Assembly: GCA_902785705.1 (NCBI GenBank)
Contig: CACZZN010000020.1
Coordinates: 1-48,391 of the forward strand
Source: an uncultured Veillonellaceae bacterium
GTDB lineage: Bacteria; Bacillota; Negativicutes; Selenomonadales; Selenomonadaceae
Length of the DNA stretch: 48,391 bases
Direction: 5' to 3'
How positions within the stretch are numbered: the first letter of the stretch is position 1; each line of letters begins with the position of its first letter. The notes under the pieces were generated by a model. It had not been told where the DNA came from, did not search any database, and was given only the letters and a program-made list of their open reading frames with translations. The position numbers were made by a program, and so were the translations under genes. Positions 48,327-48,391 of the stretch are shown here, one piece after another.

Positions 48327-48391
48327 TCAGGATTGCATCTTCAAAATGGCAGTCTTTTCTATGCCTGTAGCTTTATGGATGATATCAGGAC
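48327..48391 (-). CDS. possible C-terminus of a gene entering from the right
   Basis: One minus-strand frame is open from the window edge to the TGA at 48329-48327 and reads PDIIHKATGIEKTAILKMQS. It ends before the terminator at 48252-48280, which supports a gene here. Too little is visible to name it. Confidence 0.3.
   Translation of the reverse strand, partial: PDIIHKATGIEKTAILKMQS

Noticed and set aside
1..48391. CRISPR array
   Set aside because: No series of regularly spaced direct repeats was seen; the Cas4-like gene belongs to the mobile element.

Overview
The window looks like chromosomal DNA from a motile, diderm Firmicute of the class Negativicutes, most likely Selenomonas or a close relative. 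The evidence is two tandem OmpM/Mep45-type porins (signal peptide, one SLH domain, coiled region, beta-barrel ending in Phe), a flagellin gene, the Firmicutes-type rapZ-yvcK-whiA cluster, a rnmV-ksgA pair and GC-rich codon use. No species can be named from sequence alone.

Layout. 1-3460: a small promoter-to-terminator RNA unit, then two ompM porins with related 5' leaders. 3480-5365: an AT-richer pair, a CtkA/HipT-like kinase overlapping a gene that joins a HipA-N-like region, a DUF2442-like region and a helix-turn-helix. 5397-11070: alr, a secreted C39-type peptidase, an APC-permease/hybrid histidine kinase fusion and a small anchored protein bracketed by MITE ends. 11096-11810: a non-coding, mobile-DNA-rich stretch with a 25-residue holin-like toxin, its converging antisense RNA, a second similar RNA and a second MITE family. 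11851-18288: Cof-type HAD phosphatase, rapZ, yvcK, whiA, polysaccharide deacetylase, a secreted unknown and a small membrane protein. 18310-18456: a cluster of five DnaA boxes, followed by an orphan DegS-like kinase, a YaaO-like decarboxylase, tmk, a nested inverted repeat, rnmV, ksgA, nhaC, an HD-GYP response regulator, and flagellin on the opposite strand. 27868-35186: exonuclease, pheA, aroF, a DUF2156 protein, tRNA-Lys, tRNA-Phe, DedA, a putative sigma-28-driven unknown and a peptidoglycan-binding 3D-domain protein. 35201-39842: glycerate kinase and the mannitol operon mtlA-mtlD.

40246-48391 is an integrated element at a tRNA-Gly locus. A promoter-bearing tRNA-Gly 5' half is followed by an intact tRNA-Gly, a tyrosine integrase and a minus-strand block: two RadC paralogues, several small unknowns, a Cys-rich protein, a Cys-rich PD-(D/E)XK nuclease and a DUF932 protein. 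The element runs off the right edge, so its type (ICE, phage or plasmid-derived) cannot be settled here.

The most interesting pieces are the split HipA-like pair, the type I toxin-antitoxin locus with two further antitoxin-like RNAs, the DnaA-box cluster away from dnaA, the permease-kinase fusion, the repeat units overlapping the stop codons of alr and ksgA, and the layered tRNA-Gly integration site.
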